IMG/VR virus record: IMGVR_UViG_3300032287_001974
Location: 1 to 64,000 of that record
Source of the DNA: a virus
Length of the DNA: 64,000 nucleotides
Direction: 5' to 3' (one strand)
The translations under genes were made by a program, and so were the position numbers. Within the stretch, counting starts at the first letter, position 1. Every line of letters begins with the position of its first letter. Below are positions 48,422-55,693 of the stretch, piece after piece. The notes beneath the pieces were generated by a model. The model worked only from the letters and a program-made list of their open reading frames with translations. It was not told where the DNA came from and made no database searches.

Positions 48422-50001
48422 GTTTTGTAGGCACGCTACTTCCATACCAGCCCGAGGCCGTAGACAAAATGTGCGAACGAGGCAAGATGTTGGTCGCCTA
48501 CGACCTAGGACTTGGCAAGACTGTTTTGACTATTGCCGCTGTAGAACGCCTAATGGACGAACAAAAGGTTACAGAACCCGGTCTAATTATTTGCTTGTCT
48601 AGCCTTAAGTACCAGTGGGCAGCTTCTATTAAGAAGTTTACTAATGGCTCTAACCCAATTGTGATTGATGGCTCTCCTGAACAGCGTAAGCGCCAGTACG
48701 ACCGCGCTATGAAGTGGCGCACTACCGGAATCGACTACATCATTATGAATTACGAGCAGGTAGTAAATGATTGGGAGTTTGTCAGCAAACTACCTCGCGG
48801 ATTTGTAGTCTTAGACGAGGCAACAGCCATTAAGTCATTTAGATCTAAGCGAGCCAAGGCCGCTAAAAAGCTTGCAACTTGTGAGTACCGGTTTGCTTTG
48901 ACGGGTACCCCTGTCGAGAATGGCAAGCCAGAAGAGCTTTACAGCATTATGCAGTTTGTTGACGACAGCGTGCTCGGCAGGTTTGACAAATTTGACGCAA
49001 CTTTTATTGTACGTAACGCTTGGGGCGGCGTAGACCGCTACCGTAACCTGCCTACTCTTCATGAGCGTATGAAAGAAGCTTCTGTGCGTAAAGCTCAGAA
49101 AGACGCAGACGTAGCGCCGTTCCTTCCCGGGACAATTCATAAAGACCCTGTCTATGTGACGTTAGACAGAAAAGCAGCTAAGTTATACAAGCGCATCTCT
49201 GACGATCTTTTGCTAGACCTAGACAACGCCCAGACATTGTTCGGTGGTTCGTTTAACATTATGGCGCACTACGGGTTTGAGAAATCATGGGGCGGCCCTG
49301 AAGATGAGCTGCGCGGTCAAGTAATGTCAAAGGTTGGCGCACTTAAGATGCTTGCTTGTTCTCCACAGTTGCTTAAGACTAGCGCTAAGAAATTCCACAG
49401 CGGTAATGGCGAAGGTTCTGCTTATGCCGCTCAATTGGATGACGAAGGGTTGCTAGAGGCAATGCCCAATACAAAGCTAGACGTTTTTACTGCTTATGTA
49501 AAAGACTTTTTAGAACAAGACGAGAAGAATAAGCTGGTGGTATTTTGTTCCTACGTAGACATGGTGGATCTTATAGCAGACCGCGTTGGACGCGATATAA
49601 CCGTTACCTACACTGGTCAATTAGACGCTAAGACAAAGGAGAAGCATAAGAATGCTCTTAATAACGACCCTTCTGTTCGTGTTTTCGTCAGTTCTGATGC
49701 TGGCGGCTACGGTGTTGATTTACCAGCGGCGAATATGCTCATTAACTATGATCTCCCTTGGTCTTCTGGTCTTGCTACTCAGCGTAACGGCCGTATTCGT
49801 CGGGCTTCTTCTGAGTGGAAAACTATAGTTATCCAGGACTTCCTAATTGCCGGCTCAGTAGAAGTTAGGCAATTTGAGGCACTTCAGCAGAAAAATGCTA
49901 TTGCAGCCGCTGTTATAGACGGCGAGGGAATCAATAAAAACGGCGGGGTAGACCTAACTATTGGCTCACTACGCGGATTTTTGCTAGACACATCGGTATA
50001 G
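48418..50001 (+). CDS. SNF2/DEAD-type DNA helicase, 527 aa
   Basis: ATG 48418 (MSFVGTLLPYQPEAVDKMCE; Q-motif like) is better than 48376. Motif I DLGLGKTV (29-36), motif II LDEAT (D133, E134), motif III FALTGTPVENG, motif V/VI GYGVDLPAANMLINYDLPWS and QRNGRIRR (455-462). Likely DNA remodelling, repair or replication restart. Next to primase/helicase genes. Confidence 0.9.
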   Translation: MSFVGTLLPYQPEAVDKMCERGKMLVAYDLGLGKTVLTIAAVERLMDEQKVTEPGLIICLSSLKYQWAASIKKFTNGSNPIVIDGSPEQRKRQYDRAMKWRTTGIDYIIMNYEQVVNDWEFVSKLPRGFVVLDEATAIKSFRSKRAKAAKKLATCEYRFALTGTPVENGKPEELYSIMQFVDDSVLGRFDKFDATFIVRNAWGGVDRYRNLPTLHERMKEASVRKAQKDADVAPFLPGTIHKDPVYVTLDRKAAKLYKRISDDLLLDLDNAQTLFGGSFNIMAHYGFEKSWGGPEDELRGQVMSKVGALKMLACSPQLLKTSAKKFHSGNGEGSAYAAQLDDEGLLEAMPNTKLDVFTAYVKDFLEQDEKNKLVVFCSYVDMVDLIADRVGRDITVTYTGQLDAKTKEKHKNALNNDPSVRVFVSSDAGGYGVDLPAANMLINYDLPWSSGLATQRNGRIRRASSEWKTIVIQDFLIAGSVEVRQFEALQQKNAIAAAVIDGEGINKNGGVDLTIGSLRGFLLDTSV

Positions 50002-50008
50002 TAATAGA

Positions 50009-50182
50009 ATGCCAACTTATCAATACAAATGCCCGCTCTGCCAGGCGGCTCTAGAGGTTACCAGGAGTATTCACGAGGACGACCCAGGCTACGAGTGCAG
50101 CAACTGTAAAGTTCCGTTTACCCAGGTGCTCAGCGGCATCTCACTATCATTTAAGGGGTCAGGGTGGGCGCACAAGGAGTAA
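50009..50182 (+). CDS. FmdB-type zinc-ribbon protein, 57 aa
   Basis: Frame from ATG 50009 to TAA 50182: MPTYQYKCPLCQ ... YECSNC ... SFKGSGWAHKE. Two CxxC pairs and the ending FKGSGW are characteristic of FmdB-type putative regulatory zinc ribbons. Overlooked easily because it is short. Regulatory role unknown. Confidence 0.75.
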   Translation: MPTYQYKCPLCQAALEVTRSIHEDDPGYECSNCKVPFTQVLSGISLSFKGSGWAHKE

Positions 50183-50187
50183 TAAAG

Positions 50188-50526
50188 ATGCCAACTAAAA
50201 TTAAGGTTGGCTCCCAGATTTGGGATATAGTAGAAAAACCTCGTAAGGGTGACCTAAGCCTTTCCGAAGACAGCTTTGGCTACACTTTGGCTCGTGAAAA
50301 TCTAATAATCCTAGATAACAGCATGTCAAACAGCCGTAAGCGCCAGACTCTCTTGCATGAGATTCTTCACGCAATTAAGTTTTCTTTTGGCAGCCCGGTC
50401 ACACCAAAAAAGACTGACGAAGCCGAAATTTGGGAGCACTACTACATAGCAATGTACGAAGAAGGGCTGCTTTTAGTTCTTCGGGATAACCCGGGGTTAC
50501 TTGCATACCTATTAAAGGAAGATTAA
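50188..50526 (+). CDS. HExxH metallopeptidase-like protein, 112 aa
   Basis: ATG 50188 with AAGGAG 8 nt upstream. TLLHEILHAIKFSF holds HEILH (57-61), the zinc-binding HExxH helix as in ImmA/IrrE- or SprT-type peptidases; a third ligand may be E89/E90 (DEAEIWEHYY). Could cleave a repressor or host protein; no partner HTH gene is adjacent. Confidence 0.75.
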   Translation: MPTKIKVGSQIWDIVEKPRKGDLSLSEDSFGYTLARENLIILDNSMSNSRKRQTLLHEILHAIKFSFGSPVTPKKTDEAEIWEHYYIAMYEEGLLLVLRDNPGLLAYLLKED

Positions 50527-50535
50527 GGTTAAACA

Positions 50536-50793
50536 ATGGCAGCAGGAGAATCATTTAAAATGACATTTGATGAATGGCTACAGATTGGCCTTGACAACGC
50601 CTGGGTAGGGCCATCCGTGTGCTCTACGCACGACGGCATTCCAATGACTGGTGAAGAGGAAGAAGAAATGTACGAAGGGGACCCTTGCGTACACATTCTT
50701 AGACTTTACGAGGACGAGGAAACTAAGAAAGCTGTAGAGGAAAACCACTCTCCTAGCGTCTGGCGTGCAACCAACTCCGGTTTTAGTGTATAG
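50536..50793 (+). CDS. Hypothetical acidic protein, 85 aa
   Basis: Acidic (TGEEEEEMYEGDPCVHILRL, YEDEETKKAVEENH), no domain. Last protein gene before the tRNA/tmRNA cluster, RBS weak. Confidence 0.6.
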   Translation: MAAGESFKMTFDEWLQIGLDNAWVGPSVCSTHDGIPMTGEEEEEMYEGDPCVHILRLYEDEETKKAVEENHSPSVWRATNSGFSV

Positions 50794-50805
50794 TTGTACC
50801 TACAT

Positions 50806-50879
50806 CGCGGTGTGGGGCAGCTCGGTAGTCCGCTAGGCTCATAACCTAGAGATCGCAGGTTCAAATCCTGCCACCGCAA
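50806..50879 (+). tRNA. Initiator-type tRNA-Met (CAU)
   Basis: 74 nt, anticodon CAT at 50840-50842 in loop CTCATAA. Acceptor CGCGGTG/CACCGCA has C1 opposite A72, the unpaired first position that marks bacterial initiator tRNA. D-arm GGGC AGCTCGGTA GTCC, variable AGATC, T-loop TTCAAAT also match the initiator form. The anticodon stem is CTAGG/CCTAG with only two of the three G-C pairs typical of fMet. CCA not encoded (ends A then CG). Confidence 0.85.
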
Positions 50880-50895
50880 CGAAAGAAAGTGCAAT

Positions 50896-51033
50896 ATGGC
50901 AAAAGGAAAGGGCGGAGGCCCAAAGCCACCTGTTAAGGGCGGTAACTCAGACCGCAAGAACGGTAAAGCTGACAAGAAGTCTCCAAAAGTCTTTGACCCA
51001 GTAAAGCGCCGTCTTGTAACTAAAACTAAATAG
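50896..51033 (+). CDS. Basic small protein, 45 aa
   Basis: ATG 50896 to TAG 51033: MAKGKGGGPKPPVKGGNSDR and then lysine-rich, ending RRLVTKTK. Lies between tRNA-Met and tmRNA. May be nucleic-acid binding; function unknown. Confidence 0.5.
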   Translation: MAKGKGGGPKPPVKGGNSDRKNGKADKKSPKVFDPVKRRLVTKTK

Positions 51034-51039
51034 TGACTA

Positions 51040-51370
51040 GGGGATGATCGGTTTCGACGGTCATTCGTAAATTGGTGAAGCAAGCAGAGATAGCGGAGTC
51101 TCTTAAAACCGCTAAAAAAATAAATGCTGAATCTCGTTCTGCATTCGCACTAGCTGCCTGATCGTAGTTAGTACCCCCAGGAAAGCAGCAGTTCTAGCTG
51201 GGCACTTGGGTTTTAAATAAATAGAACAACTTGTATCACGTCCATGCTGGAGACGTAAAACTGAAGCACCACAGGATGTGGCAGTTCGGTCCTGGAAATA
51301 TAAACTGCCTAAGCTTGTAGAAGAACAACACACTAATGATCGGACCGGGGTTCAATTCCCCGCATCTCCA
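51040..51370 (+). ncRNA. ssrA: Transfer-messenger RNA (tmRNA)
   Basis: 5-prime GGGGATGATCGGTTTCGAC and 3-prime ending GGGGTTCAATTCCCCGCATC TCCA form the tRNA-like domain (acceptor GGGGATG / CATCTCC). The tag frame runs from GCT 51111 to TGA 51161 and encodes AKKINAESRSAFALAA, ending with the ClpXP-recognised ALAA. No encoded CCA. Phage-borne tmRNA keeps ribosomes recycling and is known in actinobacterial myoviruses. Confidence 0.93.
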
Positions 51371-51432
51371 CGCTTGCAGATAAAGGGAGCGCCCAGCGGT
51401 CTGCCCGTCCTAGGCAACGGAATTCTCCCAAT

Positions 51433-51504
51433 TGATCACTAGCTCAACGGCAGAGCAACGAGCTGTTAACTCGAAGGTTCCTGGTTCGAATCCAGGGTGG
51501 TCAG
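51433..51504 (+). tRNA. tRNA-Asn (GUU)
   Basis: 72 nt; anticodon GTT at 51465-51467 in loop CTGTTAA; acceptor TGATCAC/GTGGTCA with one T-G pair; T-loop TTCGAAT; discriminator G. CCA is not encoded. 62 bp after the tmRNA. Confidence 0.9.
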
Positions 51505-51506
51505 CC

Positions 51507-51580
51507 CGCGGGGTAGGGTAGTTAGGTAATCCGCCAGCTCGACTAGCTGGAAATCGTGGGTTCAAATCCCACCCCCGCAA
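51507..51580 (+). tRNA. tRNA-like gene with initiator-type acceptor and odd anticodon loop TCGACTA
   Basis: Folds as a 74-nt cloverleaf: acceptor CGCGGGG/CCCCGCA (C1 opposite A72, as in initiators), D-arm GGGT...ATCC, anticodon stem CCAGC/GCTGG, T-stem GTGGG/CCCAC with TTCAAAT. The 7-nt loop puts GAC at 34-36 (Val codon GUC) but has C instead of the invariant U33. Identity uncertain; may be degenerate or specialised. Confidence 0.6.
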
Positions 51581-51581
51581 C

Positions 51582-51616
51582 AAAAAAGCCCCAGGCTATA
51601 AACCTGGGGCTTTTTT
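51582..51616. terminator. Bidirectional terminator between tRNA cluster and lysis operon
   Basis: AAAAAAGCCCCAGG (51582-51595) / CCTGGGGCTTTTTT (51603-51616), 7-nt loop: T-runs on both strands, so it ends both the rightward RNA cluster and the leftward lysis operon. Confidence 0.93.
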
Positions 51617-51625
51617 ATTTAGTTA

Positions 51626-51979
51626 TTACTTGACGTTGTCGTCGTCATCAAATAGATCAGAGAGGTCTCCGAAGTCGTCTAGCTCTGAGGTTTCTTTGGC
51701 TGAGGCTTTTACAGCTTCTGCAACATCCTTATTGTCAGCGGCTTGTTTAGCAACAGCAGCGCGGAAGCCTTTTTCGATGTCTTCGTCTGAGATATTTGCA
51801 TCCCAAGCTAGCTGAACACCGAAGAAGATAATAATTGATGAGAACACTGTTGCAACACCGATAAGACCACCAGCAACCCATCCAACTGACGAGCTACCAC
51901 CAACGGCAGCACCAGGGATAAACGCAAACATGACTACACCAATGGAGCGAACAATAATTTGTTTTAATTGCTTAAGCAA
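51626..51979 (-). CDS. Holin-like two-span membrane protein, 117 aa
   Basis: I chose TTG 51979: AAGGAG lies 7 nt upstream, and the start overlaps the endolysin stop. Basic N-terminus (MLKQLKQIIVRS), two membrane segments (about residues 13-30 and 34-56), then a long acidic soluble tail (LDDFGDLSDLFDDDDNVK). Directly after the endolysin, so likely holin; the charged tail is typical. Confidence 0.7.
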   Translation of the reverse strand: MLKQLKQIIVRSIGVVMFAFIPGAAVGGSSSVGWVAGGLIGVATVFSSIIIFFGVQLAWDANISDEDIEKGFRAAVAKQAADNKDVAEAVKASAKETSELDDFGDLSDLFDDDDNVK

Positions 51980-52505
51980 GCGGGGTCTCCTTCTTAGGGG
52001 CTTTAGAAGTTGGAGCAGGAGCAACTACTGGAGCTTCTGCAGGGGCAGCGGTTTTTGCAGCAGCTTTAGCTGCAGCGGCTTCGCTCTTAATCATTTTTTC
52101 TAGGAAAGTGTGGGCGTCGTATACCTTGCCAGTAATGCCTCCACCGCTGGTTAGCGATAGGGTAAAGTGCAGGTGAACCCCGCTACTGGCGCTTCCAGAT
52201 GTTCCAGCCCCACCAACTGAAGCACCAGACTTAACTTTGGTGCCTACTTTAAGAGGAGACTGCTTGTCCATGTGGCAGTAGATGAAATAGTGCTTCCCAA
52301 CCTTAAGCTCAACAACCCAACCAAGGACGTCAGTCCATTTGTTTAGGGTAATCTGACCATCTCCAACAGCTGGCAGCGGTGTGCCAGCTTTGAAGCCGTT
52401 GTAGTCCACGCCTCGGTGAGGGCCTAGGCCCATAGCCTTGCGCTGAGGTGAGTGCGAGCCAAATGGGTCAGCAACCTTTTTGAACGGCAAACGGTAGTTG
52501 TACAT
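51972..52505 (-). CDS. Endolysin, M23-family metallopeptidase, 177 aa
   Basis: GPHRGVDYNGF (H30, D34), YFIYCHMD (H78), SSGVHLHFTLS (H111, H113): complete M23 zinc site. Single N-terminal domain; the last 45 residues are Ala/Pro/Lys linker without a recognised wall-binding domain. No signal peptide, so it needs a holin. Cuts peptidoglycan cross-links. Confidence 0.88.
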   Translation of the reverse strand: MYNYRLPFKKVADPFGSHSPQRKAMGLGPHRGVDYNGFKAGTPLPAVGDGQITLNKWTDVLGWVVELKVGKHYFIYCHMDKQSPLKVGTKVKSGASVGGAGTSGSASSGVHLHFTLSLTSGGGITGKVYDAHTFLEKMIKSEAAAAKAAAKTAAPAEAPVVAPAPTSKAPKKETPLA

Positions 52506-52536
52506 TGTAGTCCTTTCAGTACTTGTCTATTGTCTC

Positions 52537-52704
52537 TTATTCGTCGTGGTTTCGCAGGGGAAACGTAACGACCCAAGCAATAATTGCACCAATAATGGCC
52601 CAACCAACTACCGACTTAGCCGAGCCCTCAAGTACGATCCAGGCCACAAACATACCCAGAAGGGTCCATAGTTGGCCCAGCATGTCGTTAAAAAACTTTT
52701 TCAT
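52537..52704 (-). CDS. Small two-span membrane protein, 55 aa
   Basis: Frame from ATG 52704 to TAA 52537: MKKFFNDMLGQLWTLLGMFV ... VVGWAIIGAIIAWVVTFPLR, ending HDE. Two hydrophobic segments with a polar turn, class-II-holin like. Start overlaps the stop of the next upstream gene. Confidence 0.7.
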   Translation of the reverse strand: MKKFFNDMLGQLWTLLGMFVAWIVLEGSAKSVVGWAIIGAIIAWVVTFPLRNHDE

Positions 52705-52940
52705 TAGTCCTCATCCTCCTTACTGTTCTTATTAGATGCCTTAGCGCCAAAATAGCCGCCGAGAATACCTATGATTCCACCTAGGGCAGTCTGCACCAAG
52801 GTCATAACGTCCGAGGAGACCTCTACAGGTTCCCCAGTGGTTTGGGTCTCAATGGCTGCTACAACATAGTCGCCAACGATTGCAAATAGAATTGCAACCA
52901 TAACGCCAGCCGCAAGGATTAGCATTGTTTTTTCTTTCAT
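52704..52940 (-). CDS. Holin-like two-span membrane protein, 78 aa
   Basis: Membrane segments at residues 5-28 (MLILAAGVMVAILFAIVGDY) and 46-66 (TLVQTALGGIIGILGGYFGA); charged C-terminus (NKNSKEDED). This is the commonest actinophage holin form. With the 55-aa and 117-aa proteins, three membrane proteins share the operon. Confidence 0.72.
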   Translation of the reverse strand: MKEKTMLILAAGVMVAILFAIVGDYVVAAIETQTTGEPVEVSSDVMTLVQTALGGIIGILGGYFGAKASNKNSKEDED

Positions 52941-52942
52941 TG

Positions 52943-54784
52943 TTAGTTCTTTCTACTAGAAACGGAACTGGCAGCAGCGGCTGCTGCGCTAGTGGCTGCT
53001 CCCGTTGCCGCTTGTACTGCTGCTCCAACAGCAACTACAGCCACAACTACTTGCTTTTCCGCTAATTCACGGACTGCGGGGGACATATCAGAACCGACGT
53101 TGCCCATAAAGTTAATGGCGTCAGTAAGGGCGACTACGGCGGCTCCAAGTACAGGAACAGCAGCCAGTTCAGGATCTACCTCAATGTCGTCTGCTTGGGC
53201 AGCCACAAATAGGGCTTCAAGAGCCTGAGTATATTCAGGAGAGCCTTGTTCAGTATTTTCAAGTACCGTGTAAGCGGCTTCTACTAGCTCTTCTACCTGA
53301 GCTTCGCTAAGTTCTTGCGGATCAATCTCAGTTAGGTTTTCCATTACAGCTAAAGATTCTTCGGTGGCTGCTGCTTCGTCTGGAGGCTGTACCGGTTCGG
53401 GCTGTACCGGTGTTGGCTCTTCAACAGGTTCCTCGCTAGGCGAAGGTTCAGATGCTGGCTCTTCCTCAGATGGAACGGGGTCAACTGGCTCCTCTACTGG
53501 GGTAGCGTCTATTACCGCCTGAGTAAGGGCAGGGATAGCCGCCACAGCTGTGTTTAATCTATTGTCCGCGTTTTCTTGGTCAATAACTGCTGAATCATAA
53601 ATAGATTTAGATGCTAATTCCGCCGCTACTTTATCAATTAAAATGGCCTGAAGTGTAGGGTCATGGATCAAAGGGGCCGTGGCATCCATCACCGGTTCTT
53701 CGGTAAAGAACGTTTCTGTTTCCCAAACGGTGATGTCTTCGGACGTAACCACGTCCTCGTACGTGACGACGTCTACCCAAACAATTACCTCTTCAAACGT
53801 AGTCTCAGTAACCCAAGTGACAACATCTTCGTAAGTTGTTACCGCCTCATACGTAGTCTCTGTTATAGTCTGCTCACCAAACCAGCTTGGCGGGACAATA
53901 GTGTTGGCTGTGCCAGCGGTTGAATAAAACAGCTGTACCCATGCGCCACCGCCATTTTCGTAGTAGTACAGGGTAGTTGGGTAAAGAATGCCCGCTCTAA
54001 TCCACATTGGCTCAGAGATAGTTCCACCGCCACCTTTGTCGTACCAGTCATTAATAAGCGACATACCAGCGATGGTTAGTTTGATCCCATCGTCGCCCGG
54101 GGCGTAAAACGTGTACCAACCGTCGGAAGGGACCATAATATTGCCCTCAAATGCGACAAGAACGTCCTCTGCCTTGCCCGAGTTAAGCACCAAACCGCCG
54201 CCCCACTGGAAGTCAATGTTTTGTACATTTTGTACAGAAAGCGGGGTCTCGTTAGCCGTTGGTAGCGGCGGAGCATTGTTGTACCCCTGGCGATTATAGG
54301 ACTTAGCCATTAATCCGCCAGGAACTACTGTTGTTGTAGTGCGGGGAACATAGGTCGTAGTAGCAACTTGAGTCACTACCGGAACTTCCTGTGTGTGCGT
54401 CACAATCTCTGTGTGCGGGGTAGGAGTAACATGCTCAACAGTTGTGGTCGTAGTAATGGTTTCAATGTGTGAAACCTCACGAGTGTGGGCTACCTGCTCA
54501 GTAGGCCTTACCCAAGCAGGGTCAGGTATTAACTCGTTGTCGTATTCGCTTTGGGCGTTTGCACGGTTAACTTGAGACGCCTCATACTCAGCAAGGGTTG
54601 AGGATACTTTTTGATCTGCGGTTTCTTTTGCTAGGGTAGCGTCAGTTACCTCTTGCTGACCTGCAGCAAGAGCTAATTGTGCCTCTTCAAAACTTTGGGC
54701 GTAGGCTGGTGACTGAAATAGTAGCGGACTAAAGGCTACAAAGACTATTCCGATTGATGCTGCGATTTTTCGCAGTTTTTGCAA
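52943..54784 (-). CDS. Exported surface protein with PA14 domain, 613 aa
   Basis: TTG start with AAGGA 5-7 nt upstream. Sec signal peptide (residues 1-29, ending SPAYA). Coiled-coil region 35-90. PA14-like carbohydrate-binding domain about 157-297 (WYTFYAPGDDGIKLTIAGMS, NGGGAWVQLFYS). Residues 300-370 carry many VVTYEDV/TTYE repeats, then a Glu/Pro/Ser-rich stalk (430-470). C-terminal Ala-rich hydrophobic end (580-605). First gene of the lysis operon. Secreted by the infected cell; cell-surface or biofilm role is inference. Confidence 0.8.
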   Translation of the reverse strand: MQKLRKIAASIGIVFVAFSPLLFQSPAYAQSFEEAQLALAAGQQEVTDATLAKETADQKVSSTLAEYEASQVNRANAQSEYDNELIPDPAWVRPTEQVAHTREVSHIETITTTTTVEHVTPTPHTEIVTHTQEVPVVTQVATTTYVPRTTTTVVPGGLMAKSYNRQGYNNAPPLPTANETPLSVQNVQNIDFQWGGGLVLNSGKAEDVLVAFEGNIMVPSDGWYTFYAPGDDGIKLTIAGMSLINDWYDKGGGGTISEPMWIRAGILYPTTLYYYENGGGAWVQLFYSTAGTANTIVPPSWFGEQTITETTYEAVTTYEDVVTWVTETTFEEVIVWVDVVTYEDVVTSEDITVWETETFFTEEPVMDATAPLIHDPTLQAILIDKVAAELASKSIYDSAVIDQENADNRLNTAVAAIPALTQAVIDATPVEEPVDPVPSEEEPASEPSPSEEPVEEPTPVQPEPVQPPDEAAATEESLAVMENLTEIDPQELSEAQVEELVEAAYTVLENTEQGSPEYTQALEALFVAAQADDIEVDPELAAVPVLGAAVVALTDAINFMGNVGSDMSPAVRELAEKQVVVAVVAVGAAVQAATGAATSAAAAAASSVSSRKN

Positions 54785-54887
54785 TCAAATCCTTTTAGAT
54801 AAGGGGGGTAGCTCAATTATCGCCGATATGCTAGCATTTTTCTCTATAAACCGACCGTAGCTCCCAAGAAGCTCTCTCGGGTTGTGT

Positions 54888-54893
54888 TATAGT
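54888..54893 (+). promoter_or_regulatory. Possible -10 (TATAGT) for the NlpC/P60 gene
   Basis: TATAGT at 54888 with no clear -35. The 85-nt leader contains GACCGAGTACTAACTACC and AAAGGTAGGT before ATG 54979. The leader is too short for a c-di-AMP riboswitch, which often precedes such genes. Confidence 0.3.
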
Positions 54894-54978
54894 GGCTCTT
54901 ACAACTAAATAGTGGTAACAATGTCACTTTGACAATAAACGACCGAGTACTAACTACCAAGGAAAGGTAGGTCGCTAA

Positions 54979-55548
54979 ATGAAGAAGATCATTGCAATCG
55001 GTGCTATCGCACTAGTAATGACAAGCTGCAGTTCATCAGCATCTGCAGTGGAAACAAAGGCTAGTGCAGTAGCCGTCGTACGGGTTGTGGAACCCGTCAG
55101 CTTTCTAACGAAAGTTAAGCACAAGCAGTTGGACTTTAAAAAAGAAATCAAACTGCGCGGCATAACTAACAAAATGGAAAGTGTAGTAAACCAGGTAAAG
55201 AGCCGTGTCGGCAAGACATGGTACGTTTTCTCTGGCGCATCGCCTAGAGGCTGGGATTGTTCCGGCCTTACATACTGGGCGTATGAACAATTAGGAATAG
55301 AAATCCCTCACTCTGCTAATAAGCAGGGCCACCTTAATAAGGGTGTAAAAGACCCAAAGGTTGGCGATATCGTGCTGTTCGGTTACAAAGGAACACGCAC
55401 TTACTACCATGCCGCACTCTACATCGGTAACGGAAAAATAATCCATGCAGGATTCCGAAAGGGTACATCTACACAGATATTAGATCTGAATGACCCTTCA
55501 CTCAAAGGCAGCAAAGTTAAATTTGTTCGTCTCGTAGAAACACTATAA
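54979..55548 (+). CDS. NlpC/P60 lipoprotein hydrolase, 189 aa
   Basis: Lipoprotein signal MKKIIAIGAIALVMTSC with C17 as lipid site. Catalytic triad GWDCSGLTYW (C94), YYHAALYIG (H144), IIHAGF (H156). Cell-wall cysteine peptidase/amidase displayed outside the membrane. Divergent from the leftward lysis operon and not linked to a holin. It may act in infection exclusion, wall remodelling or lysis. Confidence 0.88.
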   Translation: MKKIIAIGAIALVMTSCSSSASAVETKASAVAVVRVVEPVSFLTKVKHKQLDFKKEIKLRGITNKMESVVNQVKSRVGKTWYVFSGASPRGWDCSGLTYWAYEQLGIEIPHSANKQGHLNKGVKDPKVGDIVLFGYKGTRTYYHAALYIGNGKIIHAGFRKGTSTQILDLNDPSLKGSKVKFVRLVETL

Positions 55549-55564
55549 ACTAGACCAGTAACGG

Positions 55565-55598
55565 CTGGGGGCGTGCGTAAAGTGCGCCCCCAACTTTA
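55565..55598 (+). terminator. Weak terminator before tRNA-Thr
   Basis: CTGGGGGCG / CGCCCCCAA stem (arms about 55565-55573 and 55585-55593) followed by CTTTAAT; T-run short. Ends the NlpC/P60 mRNA or marks tRNA processing. Confidence 0.5.
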
Positions 55599-55600
55599 AT

Positions 55601-55673
55601 GCCTCAATAGCTCAGTTGGTAGAGCGCCATACTTGTAATATGGATGTCGCGGGTTCGATTCCTGCTTGGGGCT
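55601..55673 (+). tRNA. tRNA-Thr (UGU)
   Basis: 73 nt; anticodon TGT (55634-55636) in loop CTTGTAA; acceptor GCCTCAA/TTGGGGC (one T-G), D-loop AGTTGGTAGA, T-loop TTCGATT, discriminator T. Reads ACA/ACG codons. No encoded CCA. Confidence 0.92.
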
Positions 55674-55693
55674 CTCAATAACTAAGGAGAACC

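Noticed and set aside
51112-51333. Minus-strand 73-codon reading frame
   Set aside because: It lies fully antisense to the tmRNA, whose structure and tag frame are clear; no ribosome site.
51371-51432. Additional tRNA between tmRNA and tRNA-Asn
   Set aside because: GC-rich segment with partial stems but no cloverleaf or TTC-loop; probably spacer or processing region.
54890-54978. c-di-AMP (ydaO) riboswitch before the NlpC/P60 gene
   Set aside because: Such riboswitches often precede these genes in actinobacteria, but the leader is under 100 nt and lacks recognisable conserved blocks.
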